A DNA stretch of 64,000 nucleotides from NCBI GenBank assembly GCA_035236585.1, contig CP141130.1, positions 79,989,944-80,053,943 on the forward strand, written 5' to 3'. This DNA comes from Warburgia ugandensis. Taxonomy: Eukaryota; Streptophyta; Magnoliopsida; Canellales; Canellaceae. The notes beneath the pieces are model-generated. The model had not been told where the DNA came from. It did no database searches and was given only the letters and a program-made list of their open reading frames with translations. Below, piece by piece: positions 61,539 through 64,000 of the stretch. Position numbers and translations under genes: made by a program. The stretch's first letter is position 1. The number at the start of each line of letters is the position of its first letter.

Positions 61539-61729
61539 AAGGGGAGCCTTGGAGTAACAGTAAAGTTTTTATCATGTGACCTTGAGGTCACGGGTTTAAG
61601 GCGTGAAAATAGCCTCTTGCAAGATGCAAGATAAGGCTGCGTACTATTAACCCTTGTGAAACACCCCTTTTCCAGACCCCACATACACGGGAGCTTCGTA
61701 CACCGGGCCTGCCCGGGCCTGCCCCTTTT
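61539..61729 (+). mobile_element. Au-like SINE with 18-bp target duplication
   Basis: aaggggagccttggagtaac, B box cacgggtttaaggcgtg, aagataaggctgcgtactat and gggagcttcgtacaccggg. The 3' end has a doubled gggcctgccc. Flanks atttgtagaaagttggtg (61521-61538) and atttgtaggaagttggtg (61730-61747) differ once. Confidence 0.92.
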
Positions 61730-61747
61730 ATTTGTAGGAAGTTGGTG

Positions 61748-62185
61748 CTATGATTCTAAGTGGGGCACGACCAATGGCATGGGACATTGGTATGAGGAGT
61801 TTGACTGGAAGCATTCTATCAATCCCGGGACTTTTGGCCTAGTGGTCGGTCCCTTGAGTGTCACTTCGGCACCTCCACAGTCCACTTCCTAATTTTATGC
61901 AGGAGACACTCCTTTCCTTCCGAATAGGATCAGATTTTCGGTGCCATACTACATAATCTAATGAAAGAGGTAAGAAAAAAGGATCGAAACAAAACCCAAA
62001 GGTTCCACCAGGCACCAGTGGAAAAGCCAACAACGCTTGCAAGCCTGATTGCCTGACCACCTAGCTAGTCATGCAAAGAAGAGTGTTAATCTGAAAACAA
62101 AGATGTTGAACCATACCTATGATTTCAATTACATAAACCAGATGATCTCTAACTGTTCTCAAAAACTTGTGACAGTCACAGAATT

Positions 62186-62188
<3 letters not shown>
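61748..62188. other. Intergenic, nothing recognised
   Basis: No supported feature. Confidence 0.5.

Positions 62189-62271
<83 letters not shown>
62189..62271. repeat. (GA)n microsatellite
   Basis: About 41 GA units, pure. Confidence 0.97.
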
Positions 62272-62275
<4 letters not shown>

Positions 62276-63567
62276 CATGGATCCAACTTATTATGAACAG
62301 GTCGCCTCCTCTTGGCCGGAGAATAATCTTCCGACGACCAAACCGGCATTGCTTCATTTGTGCCTAAGTGTTTCCTTCCTGTTGGTAGCCTCTGTCCCTG
62401 CAATCCCATTGCACCTTCTGCATGGCATTAGGAATATGGTAAGCATCAAACAAGTGCATTAGCCAAAAACACTGCATTTAGATTACATGGAAAGGCAGTT
62501 TACCTACTGCTGGTTGTTGGTGAAGCAAGGGAAGGCTCATAAGCACCATAATCACCATCACCACCTCCATTCGTGCTTTAACCACCACAGTCAAACTGGT
62601 CTCTACCCATTGCCGTGGCTCCTTGTCCCGCTCTTAAAACCGCTCCGCTGCCACTTGCCATCCCTCTTACGGTTGCAAAGTCCAAGAAAAGATTTGACCA
62701 GCTTTGGAACTTAGATGATCTCGATAAGATTTGTCTCATGTGACTACAACTAGTGGCTTGCATGATATGCTTGCATACTTTATTCGACCTTCATGGGGAT
62801 TCATAAATAAGTAGTCCAAACCTCTTAATAGCAGACATCCTCTTCAGAGATATAAGTATTTCCACTTCCTTCTCTTGATAATGACTTCTCTATTTGAATT
62901 ACCTTCATCTTGCAATTTTAGTAATTGGATTCTTAAAGCTAGATTGGTGGATGGGGCCATCACTAGGGGTAACATGCAAAGCAAACAGATATTGTTGGAT
63001 ACATCAAACCCTATTACAAGTTGATCATCAGCTAGTCCCCTAGTGCCAATCCATAACGTCTGGAGTATAACATTAAATATAGAGAAATGCCAGGTCGAAC
63101 ATCTATAGAGAGATATGCTAGGTCGAACATCTATAGGGAACTTACGAAAAAGTCAAAGTGAGACTTCTCTTATCATCTCAAGCTCCATTAACAGTGGCTG
63201 GAATGAGATGACTTTCATCTCAAGCAGCAGTAACAGTGAACTAATATGAGATAATTATCACATCAACTACCACCAACAGTGACATGGTACACATAAGCCA
63301 ACATATCCAGCGGTTAAGCAAAGGCGCAACGTAGGGAGCTTGCATGTTGAGGGGAGTGTCCTAGGGTCACGTTTATCAAGGGTGTTCATTGAAAGAAGGG
63401 GATGTCTCAAAGATATATGTACCGAAAGGGCATAAATATAAAGATTAATTGGGTGTGTCAGTTATCAGTTCAAAAAAAAAAAAAAAAGCGGCATGTTCAA
63501 TCTCATCTCGAGACAGCTTACTCCATTTGAAGCACCACTAATAAACTGTTAATTATATACTAGAATG
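62272..63567. other. Intergenic; small 28-bp tandem repeat near 63081-63135
   Basis: A tatagaga.. ggtcgaacatc phrase is repeated at a 28-bp offset. Three gagat(g/a)a ... (c/a)aacagtg phrases recur at 63165-63280. No gene. Confidence 0.5.
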
Positions 63568-63587
63568 AACTTTTTGTGCCTAATCTG

Positions 63588-63728
63588 TCCTGGTGCACAA
63601 AGCTCTCGCTTATGCGGGGTCTGAGGAAGGGGCGGACCACAAGGGCCTATAGTAAGCAGCCTTACCTTGTATTTTTTAAGAGGCTGATTCCACACTTTGA
63701 ACCCGTGACCTCAAGGTCACATGATGAC
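63588..63728 (-). mobile_element. Au-like SINE, 5'-truncated, with 20-bp target duplication
   Basis: tcctggtgcacaaagctctc, ggcggaccacaagggcctat and cccgtgacctcaaggtcaca. The first 20 bp of the family 5' end are missing. Flanks aactttttgtgcctaatctg (63568-63587) and aactttttgtgttgaatctg (63729-63748) match at 17 of 20 positions. Confidence 0.88.
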
Positions 63729-63748
63729 AACTTTTTGTGTTGAATCTG

Positions 63749-64000
63749 CATATGTAAATCGGAAAGGGATTTACACGTAGCTTAAGGACATCCGAGGTAC
63801 AGGCATTGCTCATCTTCCAGCTGACATCCAAATTGGCTATGCACCAAAAAACTTCACCAGTGAATGATCCTAACTAAACATTTATTATGAAGTGGTGAGA
63901 ATTCCGAGCACAGTTAGTTGGAAACAACAGTACGTAGTTAGATCTTAAGCAAGCCGATTGGAGAAGATCTTTTTCTCTATTTGCTAACTAGAGCGTGGCT
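63749..64000. other. Intergenic to window end, nothing recognised
   Basis: No supported feature. Confidence 0.5.

Noticed and set aside
61374-61634. 86-aa frame
   Set aside because: Its second half is the Au-like SINE, and the first half has no domain.
1-64000. CRISPR arrays, operons, phage or bacterial features
   Set aside because: The window is clearly plant nuclear DNA; no regularly spaced short repeats with unique spacers exist.

Overview
This is plant nuclear DNA. Two intron-containing host genes encode proteins found only in land plants, or with a domain layout specific to them. The rest is AT-rich, repeat-filled intergenic sequence. Short phrases in the spacers (runs such as gggacccacc followed by gatgatccgaaccgttcat) remind me of magnoliid genomes, but that is a weak inference from memory.

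Gene 1 (12114-15525, +) is a complete five-exon TERMINAL EAR1-like (Mei2-family) RNA-binding protein of 616 aa. Gene 2 (33765-38183, -) is a complete five-exon BTB/POZ-TAZ (BT family) scaffold protein of 363 aa. I set the exon borders by reading GT/AG sites and checking that the phases join without a break. I saw no other convincing host gene and no RNA gene.

Layout: 1-12 kb holds a 1.5 kb element with inverted subterminal repeats, four tRNA-derived SINEs, two L1-type LINE 3' fragments and an hAT-type element. 12-15.5 kb is the TEL gene. 17.4-20.9 kb holds a perfect 52-bp palindrome, a tandem pair of hairpin-forming units, RTE tails and an L1 fragment. 21-33 kb is mostly unannotatable, with two degenerate minisatellites, one SINE, a long-TIR element and an RTE LINE 3' end. 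33.7-38.2 kb is the BT gene. 39.8-41.8 kb is a dense knot of foldback elements, SINEs and tandem duplications. 47.5-56 kb holds LTR-retrotransposon fossils: a Gypsy gag fragment, and a Ty1/copia element with both LTRs whose 5' LTR is split by a 1.5 kb solo-LTR-like insertion. 56-64 kb holds L1 fragments and three more SINEs.

The two genes show no functional link beyond being neighbours. The main theme is retroposition. About 14 copies of one SINE family resembling plant Au SINEs lie in 64 kb. Most keep target-site duplications, one is a head-to-tail dimer, and one carries an inverted duplication that looks like a template-switch event. The RTE and L1 3' ends nearby are the class of enzyme source that could have mobilised them. 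All work was by eye; no alignment or database search was run.
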